In this document: positions 34,257-44,800 of the stretch, piece by piece
Layout: the number at the start of each line of letters is the position of its first letter
Numbering within the stretch: position 1 is the first letter of the stretch
Origin: Clostridia bacterium
Lineage (GTDB): Bacteria > Bacillota > Clostridia > Oscillospirales > CAG-272
Length of the DNA: 64,000 nt
Reading direction: 5' to 3'
NCBI GenBank assembly: GCA_017453205.1
Contig: JAFTKO010000008.1
Location: forward strand, 62,001-126,000
Notes under the pieces: model-generated
Databases searched by the model: none
Told to the model about the DNA's origin: nothing
What the model saw: only the letters and a program-made list of their open reading frames with translations
Position numbers and translations under genes: made by a program

Positions 34257-36857
34257 TCAAATGCGTTCCCTATGGCAAACCAAATACAAAATTTGATATT
34301 TTTGTGACAGCTTGTCAAGCAATCTCCGTGCAGCGGTAAGGCGCTCGTCATCGAGGTTGACAAAGGGATCGTCCAAAAGCAAGAAAGGCTTTTCTCCATC
34401 GGCATAGAGCGCATCGGTAAGAGAGAGCCGGACGCAAAACTCCACGGCATCACGCCAACCGCGGCTGAAGCTCTCCATATTGCGTGTCTGCCCACCGTCG
34501 GGACGCAAGCTGACCTCAAATGAGGTGTCCATCACCGATTCGGGCGCATCCTCGCCAATGAGATCGGAAAGAAATTCGCGAAAGCTTGTCTGCATGCCAT
34601 CCAAATACCGCGTGGAGAGTGCATTTTTTGCCTCCTCCAAAAAGCTTGCGGTGTGCTTGACGGTATCGGCATTTGCTTTTGCCTCGGTCAGACGGAGCCT
34701 GCATTGTGCCAGTTGTTCCTCGAGCTCGGGAATACGGTCAACGTCAAGAGAAAGGCGGTCGATACTGCTTTTTGCGGTGGCACGCGCTTGCTCCAGCTCG
34801 GCGGCACGCGCTTGCAGATCGCGTTCCTCGTCGGCAAGACGGTCAAATTCCGCCACCTCCCCCACAGGGCTCGGTTGGTCGAGCCTCTTCTCTGCAACAA
34901 AGGCTTTGAGCTCGGCTTCCTTACGTCCGATCTCGTCGGTCAATCTGCGGTGCTCGGTCATCTGCTCACCCACGCGGTCAAGGCATTCGCCCGCGCGTAA
35001 CTCTCCCGCGGGATCATATCTGCGCAAAAAGGGCTGTAACCGCAATTTCAACTCGCGCAAACGGGTTTGTGCCGCCGCACGGTCGGAGGCTCTCTTGCGC
35101 TCCGTGGCTTCGGCTTGCAATAGATTTGCGGTATCGCGGCGCAGGCGCTCGAGCTCGGCGCGGTAGTCCTCCTTTTGCGGAAAGGTTCCATAAAATCTTG
35201 CAAGATATGCGTGCAACCGTGCTCTGATCTCCTCGCGGCGTCGGTGGAGGGCGTCGATCTCCTCGGTCACGCGGCGCCTCTGCTGTGCACTCTCATGATA
35301 ACGCTCGGCAAACAACGTCAGCTCGGTCAAGGAGCGTCCAAGGTCGTCGGTGGGCATCTGATAGGAGAGCAACAGCTCGCGCACGGCAGAAAGGTCGGCT
35401 TCGCGCTGTGTCTGCCATTTTTTCCGTTTTTCCTGCAGTGCCGCACGCTGACGGTTCTTTTGGGCGCGGCTGTGCGCGGAAACGATGCAAAGAACCAGCC
35501 CAAGGATCACACAAACCGCTCCTCCGCCCAAAAGCGGCAAGGACGCGGAGGCAAGTGCGGGAATGGCACCAAGCACCGCCAAAGCGATGCCAAGTGTCAA
35601 AAAGAGAACTGCGATCGGCAACATCGCGGAGCGCGCAGACAGGGGTGCGGGTACCACGGTATCTATGGCTTTTTGCAGCTTATCGGCATTGGAAAGCCGC
35701 TCAAACGCCTTGTCCAGCACGGGCTGTGCGGGTGCCCCCGTGGCAAAGCGGCGGGAAAGCCCATCGGACTCACGCGTGCTTTGCAAGGTCTCACAGCGGA
35801 TCTTCAGCTCGCGCAATTCCTCATTATCACGCTCCGCGCGCTCCATTCCCTCGCCCGTCGGGGTTCCCGACGGAAACCTTGCACGCAAGCGAGCCAAGCC
35901 CTCGGCATCGGAGGGCGCTGACGGAATGGCGTCCAAACGGGCGCGCGCATTGCCAATCTGCTCCCAAAGCTGCCTCTGCTCCTGCAATTGCGCGGATGTG
36001 GGCGGGGGATCGCCGAAAAAGGCTTCAACATGCTTCTTTTTATCGTTCAAGCGCGCCAGCTCGGCAAGCATCTGATGCTTGCGCTCCAGCAGAGCCGCTC
36101 TCTCTCGTGCAAGCCCCGCTTGTTCGAGGCGTCGGCGGTTCTCCTCACTCGTTTTCCGTACCGCTTGCAGCTTGGCATCCAGGGATAAAAGCGCGTCCTG
36201 TTGTGCTTGCATTGCCTCCTCCACGCGGCGGCAACGCTCCAGCTCGGTTTGCTTGAAAAGGATCTCCCCCTCCAGCTCGGCTATGGCACCGCGATTGCCC
36301 GTCATCACGTAGTAACGGCGTCGGCGGTCAAGCGCCGCCATAGCAGTGTCGTAGTTGCCGATATCCCCCACATCGTCCAAAAGATTGCCCAGCTTTGCCG
36401 AAATGCTGTTGTTGTCCTTTCCGCCCGTCAGCGCACGTTGGGAAAGATAGGTACTGCGCTCAAAGCCGTCGGCGTCGATGCCAAACAGCTCCTCGCCCAA
36501 AGCGGCAGAATAGATGACAGACGGCTTGTTGGTAGCAAGGTCATAGAGCGCAAAGCTGTCACCACTCTCCTTGGCGGAAAAACTGCGCTCGACGCGGAAT
36601 TTTCCGCGCGCCGTCTCAAACTCGAGACTACCCCCGTAGCTCCCGCCCTGCCACGGCATGTATTTTTTGCGCTCGTTCTCGTCGAGCGACCGTTTGGAGG
36701 TGGCGGGCAGACCGTACAGCATGGCTTTGACGAACACGGCAAGCGTGCTTTTTCCCCAACCGTTCTTTTGATACAGGACATTCATCCCATCCTCAAGAGA
36801 CAGGTCAAAATCACGGAGCGTTCCGAAATTGTCGATGTGTAAGCGTAACAGCTTCAC
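34257..36857 (-). CDS. YhaN-like AAA ATPase (SbcC/Rad50 relative)
   Basis: An 866-aa SMC-like ATPase. N-terminal Walker A is NGWGKST; Q-loop and signature regions are near the ends; the Walker B LLLDDPFVNLDDERL is at the C-terminus. Long charged coiled coils fill the middle, interrupted by two membrane helices around residues 410-455 (SAMLPIAVLFLTLGIALAV, LPLLGGGAVCVILGLVL), a hallmark of YhaN rather than SbcC. It pairs with the nuclease encoded just upstream (4-nt overlap) for DNA-end processing or repair at the membrane (inferred from B. subtilis YhaO/YhaN). Confidence 0.85.
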   Translation of the reverse strand: MKLLRLHIDNFGTLRDFDLSLEDGMNVLYQKNGWGKSTLAVFVKAMLYGLPATSKRSLDENERKKYMPWQGGSYGGSLEFETARGKFRVERSFSAKESGDSFALYDLATNKPSVIYSAALGEELFGIDADGFERSTYLSQRALTGGKDNNSISAKLGNLLDDVGDIGNYDTAMAALDRRRRYYVMTGNRGAIAELEGEILFKQTELERCRRVEEAMQAQQDALLSLDAKLQAVRKTSEENRRRLEQAGLARERAALLERKHQMLAELARLNDKKKHVEAFFGDPPPTSAQLQEQRQLWEQIGNARARLDAIPSAPSDAEGLARLRARFPSGTPTGEGMERAERDNEELRELKIRCETLQSTRESDGLSRRFATGAPAQPVLDKAFERLSNADKLQKAIDTVVPAPLSARSAMLPIAVLFLTLGIALAVLGAIPALASASLPLLGGGAVCVILGLVLCIVSAHSRAQKNRQRAALQEKRKKWQTQREADLSAVRELLLSYQMPTDDLGRSLTELTLFAERYHESAQQRRRVTEEIDALHRRREEIRARLHAYLARFYGTFPQKEDYRAELERLRRDTANLLQAEATERKRASDRAAAQTRLRELKLRLQPFLRRYDPAGELRAGECLDRVGEQMTEHRRLTDEIGRKEAELKAFVAEKRLDQPSPVGEVAEFDRLADEERDLQARAAELEQARATAKSSIDRLSLDVDRIPELEEQLAQCRLRLTEAKANADTVKHTASFLEEAKNALSTRYLDGMQTSFREFLSDLIGEDAPESVMDTSFEVSLRPDGGQTRNMESFSRGWRDAVEFCVRLSLTDALYADGEKPFLLLDDPFVNLDDERLTAARRLLDKLSQKYQILYLVCHRERI

Positions 36858-37924
36858 AGTCCCACCTCCTCACCGGTCAGCGCACGGAGACCGCAAGCAA
36901 TGACGCGTTCTTTTTCTTCCTCTTTGAGCTTTGACGCCATCACACGGCGAATAAACTCCCCCTTGAGAGAGATATCGTGCGCATAGTCCTCGGGACGGAT
37001 CAACAAACGGCTCCGGTCGGCAATCTTGGCAAAATAGAAGCGTTCGGAAAGCACGCCCGCAAGGTGCGCCACATCCTTTTGCGCCTCGGCGGGACAGGAG
37101 CCCACCAGCTCGACCTTGACAAGGTCCGACGCGGGAATATCCGACACGGCGTCAAGCAAGCGATTTTCAAGCTCCAACTGTGACGTAAACCCCGAAATGT
37201 CACACTCCACCGTGTGGAGCGTGCGGCGCGCAATGGGTACAAAGCGGTGCGAGACACGACCGCCCGTGATCTCAAGCAAAACATAACCTTTTTGCCCGCA
37301 TTCGTCAAACCCGCGCCCCTCCAAGCATCCGCTGTAACAGGCGGTGCAACGTTGATCGATCTTTGCTGTGCGGTATTCGTGCAGATGCCCAAGGGCAAGA
37401 TAGTCGATGTTCTTGTTTTTCAGCTTGGCAAAGCGAATGATATCCTCGCCGGCTACGCTCTTCCCCGCCCCCGCGCGCTCTTGCCCGTGCATCAACACGA
37501 TGTTGAGCGCGTCGGCCTTGAGATTGAGCATATCGAGGTCGGGGCGCTCACTTCCCGTGATGACCACATCGCCAAAGGTATAGGAACGCCAGTTGTCGTC
37601 AAAGGTATAAAGGTTTTCCGGCTTGTCCTCGGCACTGCGGAGCGTGTTGCCGCGGTCGTGATTCCCCGCAAGATAAAAAAAGCAGAGCGAGGGATATGAG
37701 GCAATGAGCTCGTGCACATATTTTTCGGTTTTTTTGGTAATATGATTGCTGTCAAACAGATCGCCCGCGATCAAGATCGCCTCCACACCCCCGTCGGCGG
37801 CAAGACGAACCAGCTTTGCAAAGGTGGAAAGGATCTCCCCCTTGCGTTCGCGCGCCTTTTCTGTTGAGAGGTTCGCCTCCATCGGCGAATCCAAGTGCAG
37901 GTCGGCGCAATGGATCAGTTTCAT
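36854..37924 (-). CDS. YhaO-like DNA repair exonuclease (SbcD/Mre11 relative)
   Basis: A 356-aa calcineurin-like nuclease with the phosphoesterase motifs DLHLDSP, GDLFDS, GNHDRG, VLMHGQE and GHLHEYR. Active with Mn as the partner of YhaN. I start at MKLIHCADLHLD (37924), a canonical beginning, behind AAAGGACG; the longer frame has no support. First in the yhaO-yhaN operon. Confidence 0.9.
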   Translation of the reverse strand: MKLIHCADLHLDSPMEANLSTEKARERKGEILSTFAKLVRLAADGGVEAILIAGDLFDSNHITKKTEKYVHELIASYPSLCFFYLAGNHDRGNTLRSAEDKPENLYTFDDNWRSYTFGDVVITGSERPDLDMLNLKADALNIVLMHGQERAGAGKSVAGEDIIRFAKLKNKNIDYLALGHLHEYRTAKIDQRCTACYSGCLEGRGFDECGQKGYVLLEITGGRVSHRFVPIARRTLHTVECDISGFTSQLELENRLLDAVSDIPASDLVKVELVGSCPAEAQKDVAHLAGVLSERFYFAKIADRSRLLIRPEDYAHDISLKGEFIRRVMASKLKEEEKERVIACGLRALTGEEVGL

Positions 37925-37988
37925 TCTCGGTATGCACGTCCTTTCCCACGCGATCCCTATTTTCGGATCGCAAATTTTCACTACTAAC

Positions 37989-38017
37989 AGTATAACATAT
38001 TTTTCCCAAAAACGCAA
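37989..38017 (-). promoter_or_regulatory. yhaO-yhaN promoter
   Basis: On the minus strand TTGCGT (38017-38012), 17 nt, TATACT (37994-37989). Confidence 0.65.
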
Positions 38018-38090
38018 GACCGCTTTTGACGCAAATTGCGACGATTTTTTTGTTTTTGAAAAATTTTAAAAAGGAAATGCAGAAAACTCT

Positions 38091-38118
38091 TGACAACGGC
38101 GCCGTGTTGTGGTATAAT
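38091..38118 (+). promoter_or_regulatory. tRNA-Gln promoter
   Basis: TTGACA, 16-nt spacer, TATAAT. Confidence 0.85.
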
Positions 38119-38148
38119 TGGAATGTTGAAAATCAATACCATTCATTT

Positions 38149-38223
38149 TGGGGTATAGCCAAGCGGTAAGGCACCAGACTTTGACTCTGGCACTCGTAGG
38201 TCCGAATCCTGCTACCCCAGCCA
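38149..38223 (+). tRNA. tRNA-Gln (TTG)
   Basis: 75 nt with encoded CCA. Acceptor TGGGGTA/TACCCCA, discriminator G, anticodon loop CTTTGAC. It stands alone with its own promoter and terminator. Confidence 0.95.
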
Positions 38224-38266
38224 AAAATCGACAAGTTTCGGCAGAAGCTTGTCGATTTTACTTTTT
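38224..38266 (+). terminator. tRNA-Gln terminator
   Basis: AAAATCGACAAG pairs with CTTGTCGATTTT, followed by ACTTTTT. Confidence 0.88.
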
Positions 38267-38342
38267 ACCTCTTCGCTCTTTCCTCAATACTTGTCGATTA
38301 GGTAAGAGAAGGTGCTAAATGGAACCGTTCGCTCGGCACGCT

Positions 38343-38616
38343 CACGACAACATTATTTACTTTTAGAGTGTTTTTCGTGGGGAAACTTTTGAAAAAAGTT
38401 TCCCCACACCCTTTCAAAACTTTTAACGCATTTTATATGTTGTTTTCGGGGGAATGATAGTGCCTCGTTCGTTAGCTTTCCGACGGTATGGGAATGTTGC
38501 TACGTTATTCCAAGCAATAGCTCCCGCAACCATTTTGGTACCACCACCCAAAATGGTCCACATGGTTACATTGGATCCCAATCTCATACTTTAAATAAGT
38601 AAATGCTGTTGCCGTG
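38343..38616 (+). mobile_element. Repeat family A, full copy A4
   Basis: A 274-bp element with ends CACGACAACATTATTTA and TAAATGCTGTTGCCGTG. It carries the GTGGGGAAACTTTT hairpin, ACGGTATGGGAATG and CACCCAAAATGGTCCAC blocks; the middle CTTTCTCC hairpin is deleted, leaving CCATTTTGG / CCAAAATGG. The left end has drifted and no target duplication is seen, so this is an older insertion. The next gene's promoter starts 20 bp beyond it. Confidence 0.8.
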
Positions 38617-38635
38617 TCACCACACGGAAATATAG

Positions 38636-38664
38636 TTGATTTTTAGTCGGAAGTGTAGTATAAT
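38636..38664 (+). promoter_or_regulatory. Promoter of the lipoprotein gene
   Basis: TTGATT, 17 nt, TATAAT, starting just outside repeat A4. Confidence 0.7.
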
Positions 38665-38695
38665 TAAAATAACAAAAGAGAAAGGGCTTAAATCC

Positions 38696-39487
38696 ATGAA
38701 ACATAAATTTATAAAATCGGCGGCGATCTGTTTTGCAATCACATTTGTCTTAACACTTATTTCCTGTACTTTTAAACCGAACAATTCCTCATCTGACTCA
38801 ACCGCAGAAGAAAACGTCCCGAAAGAAAAGGAAATCTATTTGCCTTATACTTTGTTGGATCATTCTGAAAATTGTAAACGTACTTATTATTACAACGAAT
38901 ACGGAAACGAGATTAAGACAACCAAAGAAAATTTGAACGGAGAACTCCTCGCCACATGGTTATATGAATACGATGAAAATCAAAATTTGATCAAAAGAAC
39001 AGTGGACACAGGAGATGGAACCCCTTTTGTCCAATTGATACAGATCTATGACGACAAGGGGAAACTGCTTGAACAGCGTGAATATACAACAAACGGTGAG
39101 ACAGTGAGTACATATCAGTATGACGACCAGAACAAAGTCATCTCCAAAAAACGCGGAGAAACGGTAACCGAAACATACATATATGCGGAGGATGGAAGCT
39201 ATACGGTGCAATCGGCAAGTGATCCGGATGTATACAGGCATTATAATAAAGATGGAAAAATCACAGAGCGACATCTTACCGCAACCACAAAAGTGATATA
39301 TGCATACAACATTGACGGTGTCCTTACCGAGGCTGTTACTTATTCGGGCAACGATATCACCGGAAAGCAGGTATATCAGCTTGACGAACACGGCAATCCA
39401 ATAAAGGTCATTCAAGTATCTTCGTCGGGCGCGGAGAGCGTGTTAGGCGAATATGAATATAAACGATATACGGTCAAAGTAAAATAA
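38696..39487 (+). CDS. YD/RHS-like repeat lipoprotein
   Basis: A 263-aa secreted lipoprotein: the signal peptide ends LTLISC, so the cysteine near residue 24 would be acylated. The mature part has short beta repeats of the YxYDENGN type (YYYNEYGNEIKTTKENLNG, YEYDENQNLIKRTV, YQYDDQNKVISKKRG, YAYNIDGVLTEAV) as in RHS/YD or MORN-like scaffolds. The role is unknown; surface binding is plausible. The ATG at 38696 lies behind GAAAGGGC. Confidence 0.8.
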   Translation: MKHKFIKSAAICFAITFVLTLISCTFKPNNSSSDSTAEENVPKEKEIYLPYTLLDHSENCKRTYYYNEYGNEIKTTKENLNGELLATWLYEYDENQNLIKRTVDTGDGTPFVQLIQIYDDKGKLLEQREYTTNGETVSTYQYDDQNKVISKKRGETVTETYIYAEDGSYTVQSASDPDVYRHYNKDGKITERHLTATTKVIYAYNIDGVLTEAVTYSGNDITGKQVYQLDEHGNPIKVIQVSSSGAESVLGEYEYKRYTVKVK

Positions 39488-39560
39488 GCCTTGGCTATGC
39501 TGTGAAACAACTAAATAAGTCTCGTTACAAATATTGTTTTTAATATTAAAATAGAAAACA

Positions 39561-39594
39561 AGAGCGGAAAACTTCCAAAGAAGTTTTCCGCTCT
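39561..39594 (-). terminator. Terminator at the end of the transport operon
   Basis: AGAGCGGAAAACTTC pairs with GAAGTTTTCCGCTCT; T-rich sequence follows on both strands, so it also ends the lipoprotein gene. Confidence 0.88.
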
Positions 39595-39618
39595 GTTTAT
39601 TTTCTTGCCACTGAAAAA

Positions 39619-40803
39619 TCAGTTTGCAATACCCGAGTGCTCGATACCTTGCACCAAATATCTCTGGCAGAAAGCATACAAAACCACAAGAGGTAGAATG
39701 ATCATCAATCCGCACGTGTTCCTAATTGCCGAATAGTACAGGTCTTGACCTGCGTACTCCAGCTTTAGGGACGAGGGGATATCGACGATCTTGACCAACA
39801 GATTGACGTTGGTTGAGTTAAAGAACAGTCCGGTGTAGAAGTCATCGGTCCACTGCCAACAGAACGAGAACAGGAATACTGTGATCATCATCGGAACAGA
39901 CAGCGGGAGAATGATCTGCATGAAAGTACGGAAAGTTCCGGAACCGTCCATGTAAGCCGATTCTTCCAACTCGTCGGGGATACCGCGGAAGAACTGACGC
40001 ATCAAGAAGATGTAAAGTCCGTTCTTAAACGCAAGTCCGGTCAACGAGAGCAGGACCATCGGGAAGTAGGTGTTACACAGGTTGATACCCGCCTGAGTGA
40101 GCTCCATTTGCACCTTGTATCTCGGAGCGCCGCGGTCGGTCTCATAGTAGCCCCACTTAATCTCTTCGGGAAGAATATCCAACTTGCTGAAGAACTCCGC
40201 AACACCCTCGCCGAGCTCGGTAATGTTATGTCCGAACACTTCAATTCCGCCGCCCTTGAGGAGCTTGACGATACCGAAAATGTCGAAATAACGGAACTCC
40301 ATAAACATGGAGAGCTGCAAGGTTTGGTGAGGAACGATCATGGTCAGCATCACCAGCATAAACAGAAGATTTCTGCCCCTAAACTTGAACTTTGCAAAGC
40401 CGTAACCGATCAAGCAACAGATAAAGGTTTGAATGATGGCACAGCAGAACGAAAGCGTAAAGGTATTCATAAACGCTTCCCAATAGCCAAGCTCATTGAT
40501 GATGGCGCGGTAGATATCCAACGTAAAGTTTTTGGGGATCAATCGTACCGTTACGTCCACAAAATCCTCGGGAGCCATGAAGGAACCGGATATCTTTGTC
40601 AAGAACGGGAACAGCACGATGTAGGAAATACCCACCATCAAAACAATACGGAAGATGGCAAGAACGACCTTTGCAAGGAAATGGAAGTTCAGAAATTTTG
40701 CTTTCAGTCTGTCCTTCAGCGGAGAACGGTCAAAATCAACACGGATCTTGTTTTTGCTCTCGCGCTTGACGACCGGTTTTTTATCGATGTTTTGTGCGTT
40801 CAT
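39619..40803 (-). CDS. Carbohydrate ABC transporter permease (MalG type), second pair
   Basis: A 394-aa inner-membrane subunit with six main helices and the EAA loop DELEESAYMDGSGTFRTFMQI that contacts the ATPase. It is about 100 residues longer than usual. The surplus is a ~35-residue cytoplasmic N-terminus and a ~60-residue insertion around residues 185-245 (GGGIEVFGHNITELGEG...YETDRGAPRYKV) before the fourth helix, probably extracellular. Last gene of the seven-gene operon. Confidence 0.9.
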   Translation of the reverse strand: MNAQNIDKKPVVKRESKNKIRVDFDRSPLKDRLKAKFLNFHFLAKVVLAIFRIVLMVGISYIVLFPFLTKISGSFMAPEDFVDVTVRLIPKNFTLDIYRAIINELGYWEAFMNTFTLSFCCAIIQTFICCLIGYGFAKFKFRGRNLLFMLVMLTMIVPHQTLQLSMFMEFRYFDIFGIVKLLKGGGIEVFGHNITELGEGVAEFFSKLDILPEEIKWGYYETDRGAPRYKVQMELTQAGINLCNTYFPMVLLSLTGLAFKNGLYIFLMRQFFRGIPDELEESAYMDGSGTFRTFMQIILPLSVPMMITVFLFSFCWQWTDDFYTGLFFNSTNVNLLVKIVDIPSSLKLEYAGQDLYYSAIRNTCGLMIILPLVVLYAFCQRYLVQGIEHSGIAN

Positions 40804-40820
40804 TTCTTTACCTCCTTTTC

Positions 40821-41798
40821 TCAGTCATTTTTGCGTGAGTAGAATACAAACGCGGAAAGTACGGATGCAATCACAGCTACGATTGCAATGACGATGACAA
40901 AGTAGATCCATGCCATTGCCGAGCTGAGCACGTTTCCGTCCGCTTGCGAGTAAACGGAGGAAATGTACGACATGACCGGGTTGCTCTCGGTGGTAAAGGA
41001 GTCGATAATGGTATAAACACCGTTTACCAGGATCATCGGGCTGATCATCGGGAAAGTGATCTTCCAGAAGGTCTCCCAAGCGGTCGCACCGTCGATCTTA
41101 CACGACTCGTAAATTGCGGGCGAGATCGACTGCAAGCCGGCAAGGAAAATCAGCATCTGTACACCGGCACGGTTTACGATATCGTAAATATTGTTGATTG
41201 CTGTAGTAACGTACTCAACGATCTCGGTACCAACCTTCATGTTTGCAAAAAGCTTTTCCATGTCCATGGTGGAAATCAGCTGGTCGGCGGTGCTCTGTCC
41301 GCTACCGTCATCGATACCGCTGGAGTCCTCCATGTACTCACCCATGATGTCCGCCGCCGCAATGCTCTCCATAATACCGGTGGAAAGAATGACAGGGATA
41401 AAGAAGATTGCACGGAACGCGCCTCTGCCCGCCGCCTTTTGGTTCAGCATCACCGCCATAAAGAGCGAGAAGATCAGAATTGCGGGAATATCAAACGCCA
41501 ACTGCGACAAACCGGTAACCAGCGTTTGGACGAAATCGGGGTCTACAAACAGCGCATCGCTGTAGTTTTTCCATCCGACATACTCCAGCGCGTAACCCGC
41601 GCCGGAGCTGCCTGCGATATCGATCGTGTGAAAGCTCAACAAAATCGACTCGTAAACCATCGGTAGATAGATCAGAATAAATCCGATAATAAACGGGAGA
41701 ACAAAGAACCAACCCGCACGTGCCTTACGGCGGTCAAGGGAGGCAATCTTTTTCCTTTTCGGCTTCACAGCCGATCCCATATTTACATCTTTTGTCAT
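40821..41798 (-). CDS. Carbohydrate ABC transporter permease (MalF type), second pair
   Basis: A 325-aa inner-membrane subunit with six helices and the EAA loop PAIYESCKIDGATAWETFWKI. Between helices 3 and 4 it carries a long polar loop (about residues 145-210: MEDSSGIDDGSGQSTADQLI...MKVGTEIVEYVTT) that is absent in standard lactose/maltose permeases. The insertion mirrors the one in its partner gene 17 nt downstream, so the two could form a docking surface for the large secreted proteins. Confidence 0.9.
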   Translation of the reverse strand: MTKDVNMGSAVKPKRKKIASLDRRKARAGWFFVLPFIIGFILIYLPMVYESILLSFHTIDIAGSSGAGYALEYVGWKNYSDALFVDPDFVQTLVTGLSQLAFDIPAILIFSLFMAVMLNQKAAGRGAFRAIFFIPVILSTGIMESIAAADIMGEYMEDSSGIDDGSGQSTADQLISTMDMEKLFANMKVGTEIVEYVTTAINNIYDIVNRAGVQMLIFLAGLQSISPAIYESCKIDGATAWETFWKITFPMISPMILVNGVYTIIDSFTTESNPVMSYISSVYSQADGNVLSSAMAWIYFVIVIAIVAVIASVLSAFVFYSRKND

Positions 41799-41818
41799 GA
41801 GAAATTAACCTCCCTTTC

Positions 41819-44800
41819 TCAGTGTTCGATCACAACATAACCGCCGCTCGGGATCGTATATGTGGTAACGACACCCGTGGTGGGATCCTCGTAATCAACG
41901 ATTACGGAGAAGTTGTTGTAGTTCAGAATAAAGGACTTGACATACGTCTTTGCATGGGTGGTATCGTCACGGTCGCCGTAGGTCACAACAACGATCTGAT
42001 TGTTGTCCACACGGTGCTTGTCGTACACCACATCCGCATCGGTATCGCCCTCGGTATCCTCAGTCTCGGTATCCAACTGACCTGCGGCAATAATACCTTC
42101 TGCCGTAAAGATGGCATTGTTATCTGTCAAAACCTGCAAAAGCAACTGATAATCCTCGTAGCTCTCGCTCTCCGTGTCATTCATCAAGGCAAGCAACTCT
42201 TCGAGTGCGGTCATTGCCTTAGTAACCACATAGTCGTCAGAGCCCTCGGTCACCAAAGAGCTATTTTTTTGCAACTCTTGTTCGGCGCTTGCAAATTCCT
42301 CTTGAGCGGACTTCTTATAAGCATCGATCTTTGCCATCATCTTTGTCTTGGTATCGGCATCGATATCCGAAGCCTCGACCACAGCCTTTGCATTGTCAAG
42401 CTCGGCGATCAGCGCATCGCCCTCTGCTTTTAGGGCGACCAACTGATTGTATTGCTTGAGAATACCCGAAGCCAACGACCGAATGGTATTGAGCACGGTT
42501 TGCAGATCCTTGACCGCATCTTTGGGCTCCAAGGCGTCAAAATTCTCACCATGATCATCCATATGAGGATACAAAGCCTCCACCGCATCGGTCAATTCTT
42601 GAGACAGGAAAGTAATCTGCAAAATCAAGTTCGCATAGTCGCCCGACTCATATCCGTCGGCATCAACCGCGTAAATATCCTTGTTGATCTCTTCCATTTC
42701 TGCAAGGAACTTTTTGACATTTGCGGTTGCGTTCTCGGCAGTCTGCCAAGCGTTTGCAACGGACAGGACCTTTTCGGTCTCGTTATCCTTTTGCTTCTGC
42801 TCTTCCGCTGCTGCGGCTTGCTCAAGCTTTGCCATCAGCTCTTCCTCGAGCTCATCACGGTCAAGAACACGCTGACCGACAAGGAACTGATGATTAACAA
42901 TCACCTTGGTCTGAACGTCCTTGAGAAGTGCATTCAGCTCATTGTAATAGGAGACCACATCCTTTTCCCAAATATCGTAACGAACCGAGTAATACTGGCT
43001 GAGCAGCGGATCCTCTTTGAGCTCGTTGGTATTTTGATAGGAAAGAATGAAATACAGTCCCGCACCGTTTTCGAGTGCACGGAGAATCGCGTAGTTGGTG
43101 TCACCCTCCTCGTTAAACGCCGTACCGGCAAACTGAATATAGCCATGCAGTACCGCGCCGATGAAAGGCACCGATGCGCTGGACTTGATGTAACGGCTGG
43201 AGTCGAGGTCCACATTGATCATGTGGTCAAGATACCCCCAGCTGTAAGCATTGGCACCCTCGGACATCAAGCTGTAGCCTGCTGCCTGAAGATCTTGGAA
43301 TGCTTGAACGGTGTAATCCTTACCGTCCTCGCGGTTGTAAGGATCATCCTCATCAAAGTCGGAGTTAAGGGTGGTTCCCAAAGAACCGACGGACATGGTG
43401 GTAAGTCCATACTTCTCGTAGTTCTTGAGCAACTTTTCATAGAATTTGCTGTAACGCGAGGGCGAAATTGCAAGCTGGTAGAAGCTGACATATGCCTGTT
43501 GCGTTGCACTGTACTGTCTCAAGGAAGAATAACGGTTATCAATGGTCTTGATGGCATCCTTCTTGAGGCTGGTGCTGTCAAAGAGCGTGTTGACATTGAT
43601 GTATGCAAAATCAAAGTCGGGGTAAAGTCCGAGATGCTCTTCTCCGCCGGCATTGACATCCGCCGCTTGAGAGATCAAGGTCTCAAAGCCGTCGGAGCCG
43701 CCAACAGCCTTTTCCCACTTGAGCTTTGCGGGAACAGTGGAATACATACCGCCGTTTGCAAAACCGGTGAGCTTAAAGTTGATGTTCTTGACACCTTGAT
43801 CGGAAAGTGCGTCATACATTTGATAGACGTTTTCAAAGGTGGTCAAGGGCGTCATGACATCCACGGGAATGGTCATGATCTGCTGAGTCGTCTCCAAAGC
43901 ACCGAACACCTCGAGATACAGAGGAATGTTATCCTCGGTGGTCTCCTCGGTCAGCTTGGTCAGCTTGCCTTCGTCGATCAGATAATCGCGGTAAGCCTCT
44001 GCCATGCCGAGCCATGTGGTGTCGTAGTAGGTATAAGAAGCGTTCTCGGCTTGCTCTGCCTTACCCACATTCTCGTCGGTCAGCATTTGGTAATGGATGG
44101 TGATGTTACCCGTATACTTACGCTCGGATACAACCGTCCAAGTAGAGCTGCTGGTGACCGAGATCGAGTCGGAAATGTCGTAGCTGTCCTTGGGCTTGGG
44201 GTTAAAGTAGTTCATCATGGTGTTGTAATCACTCAGAGAACCTGCGTGGTAGGTAGCAATCTCCGCCAAAGATTCGCCCGACTCGATCACAGCCACATAG
44301 CCGCGCTCATAGATCTCGGCGTTCTTTTCGATCTCGGAAAGCGAGTAGGTCAAGGTTCCTTTCAGATCCTCGGTCACATACTTTTCAATCGCCTCGAGAT
44401 CCATCACCGTGTTGGAAACACGAAATTCATACGGAGTCAAGTCTCCCGTCATAGTCTTACCGTCGGTTCCCTTTTGAATCTCCATGGTTTCCTTATCGAG
44501 AACCAACTCGGAGGTGAAGTTGACAGTGTAGATCTTTTCGGTTGCGACCGTACCGTAAACGGGATAACGGATGGTCTTTTGATAGGTACCGGTGATCTGG
44601 TGGTATGCGTAGTCAATACCGTAGACCTTGCCGCGCACCGTGGTGGTGGACTTGGTGTTCAGCTGTTCAAAATCGAACAGAGAGCCCGAGCCGTCGGGAT
44701 AGAAGTTATAGCCCGCGTACTTATTTCCTTCCGCATCGGTCAGACCCGCATTTTTGCTGTTACCCGCACCCATGTAAGGCAGGATGCTGATGTTTTCCAG

